Source: Nemopilema nomurai (Eukaryota; Cnidaria; Scyphozoa; Rhizostomeae; Rhizostomatidae). From it: a DNA stretch of 64,000 nucleotides. Each line of letters starts with the position of its first letter. Position 1 is the first letter of the stretch. Location: positions 992,001 to 1,056,000 of the forward strand of contig ML133436.1 in NCBI GenBank assembly GCA_003864495.1, read 5' to 3'. A program made the translations under genes and the position numbers. The notes below the pieces were generated by a model. That model ran no database searches and was not told the DNA's origin. It worked only from the letters and a program-made list of their open reading frames with translations. Below, piece after piece: positions 62,106-64,000 of the stretch.

Positions 62106-62577
62106 TAGCACGTTTGAGCACCCAACTAATTAATGATCGATGGTTAGCAGTCGACGCTTCTTGAATTTTCGACTAAGCAGGCGAACAGGAAATGTGAAAC
62201 AATATGTGGAAATTGTGTCCATGAGTTATCGGCTATAGGTTTTTCGCTGAACGAAAATTGAAACCACGGAGATGTACTTAATACGTTTGCGATTAAATGT
62301 CAAGATTTAACATTTAACAAGATTTAACAAGTGATTGTATGCAAATATCACAAATGACAAGAAACTTTGAATCGGTTTGTTTTTCATCTAGCATAGGACA
62401 AAGTACAGTGTACTTCCATTAAGAAACAACTATTGTCAACAGAAATGATTCCCTTTATAACCTCTAAGATGTCTGCACATGACGCCCAGTAACTAACAAA
62501 GCTGCTTGCTAGTATGTGTCTCGAGATTTATTTAGTTCTGGTATGTCATACGCATTTAATCACAAATGCAGTTTCTA

Positions 62578-62640
62578 CAAAAGGCTAAAGAATTAAACGG
62601 CTAAGTAGATAAAAGGCTAATGAAGCAAAAGACTAAAGCA
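62578..62640. repeat. Degenerate minisatellite, 15-18-bp unit
   Basis: Four imperfect copies of an A-rich unit containing GGCTAA or GACTAA (AAAAGGCTAAAG, AAACGGCTAAGT, AAAAGGCTAATG, AAAAGACTAAAG). Confidence 0.5.
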
Positions 62641-64000
62641 GTTTCGTAGATGAAATAATCTTCACTGTTTGTTTGTTTCAGTTATCTAATATCGCAAGCC
62701 CACCCATTGTGCTTGGTGAGAATAAATCCCCAGATGTACAATGAATTAATTACACAATGAAGCATTGATTATTGCGCCTTCTGTGTGTCAGACTGCTTCA
62801 TTGTTCAAGGTTTGATGCTGACGTTTTTGTGACAACAGCCAATGGCTGTCTTCGCATTTTTTGCCCTCTAACTCACAAAAAACAAGCTGGTAGATTTGTT
62901 TGGTCATTATTTTTCGTGCTCAGGTCGACCTTTCAGCCACTGTTCGTTCCACCGTCTTCTGCAGCTGGGTAGTGTAGATAGTTTTTCCCCTGCCTGGCCC
63001 GGGAAATACCATTCTTAGTATCGGTAGAGATTGGAGTTTCAGCTCCTTTATCCCGCAGTTCAGCAGCTTGAATTCGCTTCACTTATAGCAGCAGACAATG
63101 AAACGAAAGGTGTGGCTTCCAGCAACAGCTGTGCTTTGTCTCATCTTCTGAAGGCAAATTCCAAACTACGGACTACTCAATAAAGTTGTAACTGCTTTTG
63201 CTCTTAGAAGGGTCCACCTCCCTCCTATAAGTTGAAAGTTTCTCCTGTAATTTTTCATTATAATTTTTATTGATTCAGTAATTTATTGTTCTACAGCTAT
63301 TGATTCATCTCTGTTGCCTTGTTTAGCACCTATGATGTGCCTTATTGTGAATTTGCATTATTATTAGGATATCTGACCCAAAATGCCTGATTTGAAGCTT
63401 GTGAAAAACGATCAATCACTAGAAAATGAGATTTTGAAATCATTTTTCTTTGTTTTTAACTGATACCTCTCCAGAAGAAAGAAAACTCGTTATTGATCAC
63501 AAAATATGTATTTGAGCAAACTTTTTATTGCTAAAAATATGGCAAAAGCTTAAATGTTGTTCAAATTAATGGATAAATAGTCAATGATAAGTCAAATTGA
63601 GTTTCAAAAGGAAATTAAAACTTGATGATGCAACACATGAAAATACTCACAACTTAAAAATATGTACAAGCAAGTTTATATATTTTAGTCACACTTCATG
63701 CAAAACTGATTACAAATCGCAAACATAACTTATTATACATTCAGAAAATGCTCTTTTTATAAATAAAACATTGGTCTTCATAACACTACGAATATTGAAG
63801 AAAAATTAACGAATGATAAGCTGTGGCTTATGGTTTTTACATCAAAACAGGTTCACACTGATTCAGAACCAGTGCAAATTTATGACTGCAACAGTAGAAA
63901 CCTACCTAAATGGAGAATGTTAACTGGTGAAATATTGGTGGAATAACTTTTATTTACTCCTATCCATTTACAATTTATACCAAACAAGATATTGATTTTC
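62641..64000. other. Intergenic, no supported gene
   Basis: AT-rich sequence without recognisable coding content, RNA gene or repeat. Open frames are short and lack family features. Confidence 0.45.

Overview
This is eukaryotic nuclear DNA from an intron-rich animal. GT-AG exons join in phase into full-length orthologues of animal genes (MBOAT7, SF3B5, ANAPC10 and a stathmin-domain protein). The AT-rich background, compact introns and hAT-type transposon ends suggest a cnidarian, perhaps an anthozoan. That placement is an inference; I cannot fix the species from this window.

Layout. 1-4289: no supported gene. 4290-4990: a deleted hAT transposon that still carries a TTF-type zinc-finger reading frame. 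5189-9696 (+): complete five-exon MBOAT7. 10458-12015 (-): complete five-exon SF3B5 of 86 codons, convergent with MBOAT7. 12143-12323 (+): a decayed copy of ANAPC10 exon 1, head to head with SF3B5. 12570-54202: one head-to-tail satellite array of about 41.6 kb, roughly two thirds of the window. 54241-55110: a frameshifted coding relic touching the right edge of the array. 56608-61424 (+): functional two-exon ANAPC10. Its intron holds an hAT-like non-autonomous element (57381-57998) and a whole three-exon stathmin-domain gene on the opposite strand (58847-60379). 61425-64000: no gene, but one long near-perfect hairpin and a short degenerate minisatellite.

The main discovery candidate is the satellite. 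It is built from a 194-bp unit (S) and a 339-bp unit (L = the 194-bp unit plus about 145 bp). These alternate mostly as LS (533 bp) or LSS (727 bp), with larger segmental duplications of about 1.1, 1.4, 1.9 and 6-7 kb. Variation between copies falls heavily on CpG sites, which suggests germline methylation. Each unit carries short perfect palindromes and three T-tracts phased at about 10 bp. The dozens of 65-67-codon minus-strand reading frames in the array are by-products of the repeat, not genes.

The second story is the split of ANAPC10. Its first exon plus about 70 bp of upstream sequence exists twice, once intact to the right of the array and once decayed to the left, where it faces SF3B5 with 127 bp between the start codons. 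The simplest reading is that SF3B5 and ANAPC10 once formed a divergent pair, and that a local duplication followed by growth of the satellite (and insertion of an element) pushed them about 44 kb apart. The genes serve unrelated housekeeping roles: phosphatidylinositol acyl-chain remodelling (MBOAT7), U2 snRNP branch-site recognition (SF3B5), APC/C substrate recognition (ANAPC10), and probable membrane-anchored tubulin binding (stathmin-domain protein).
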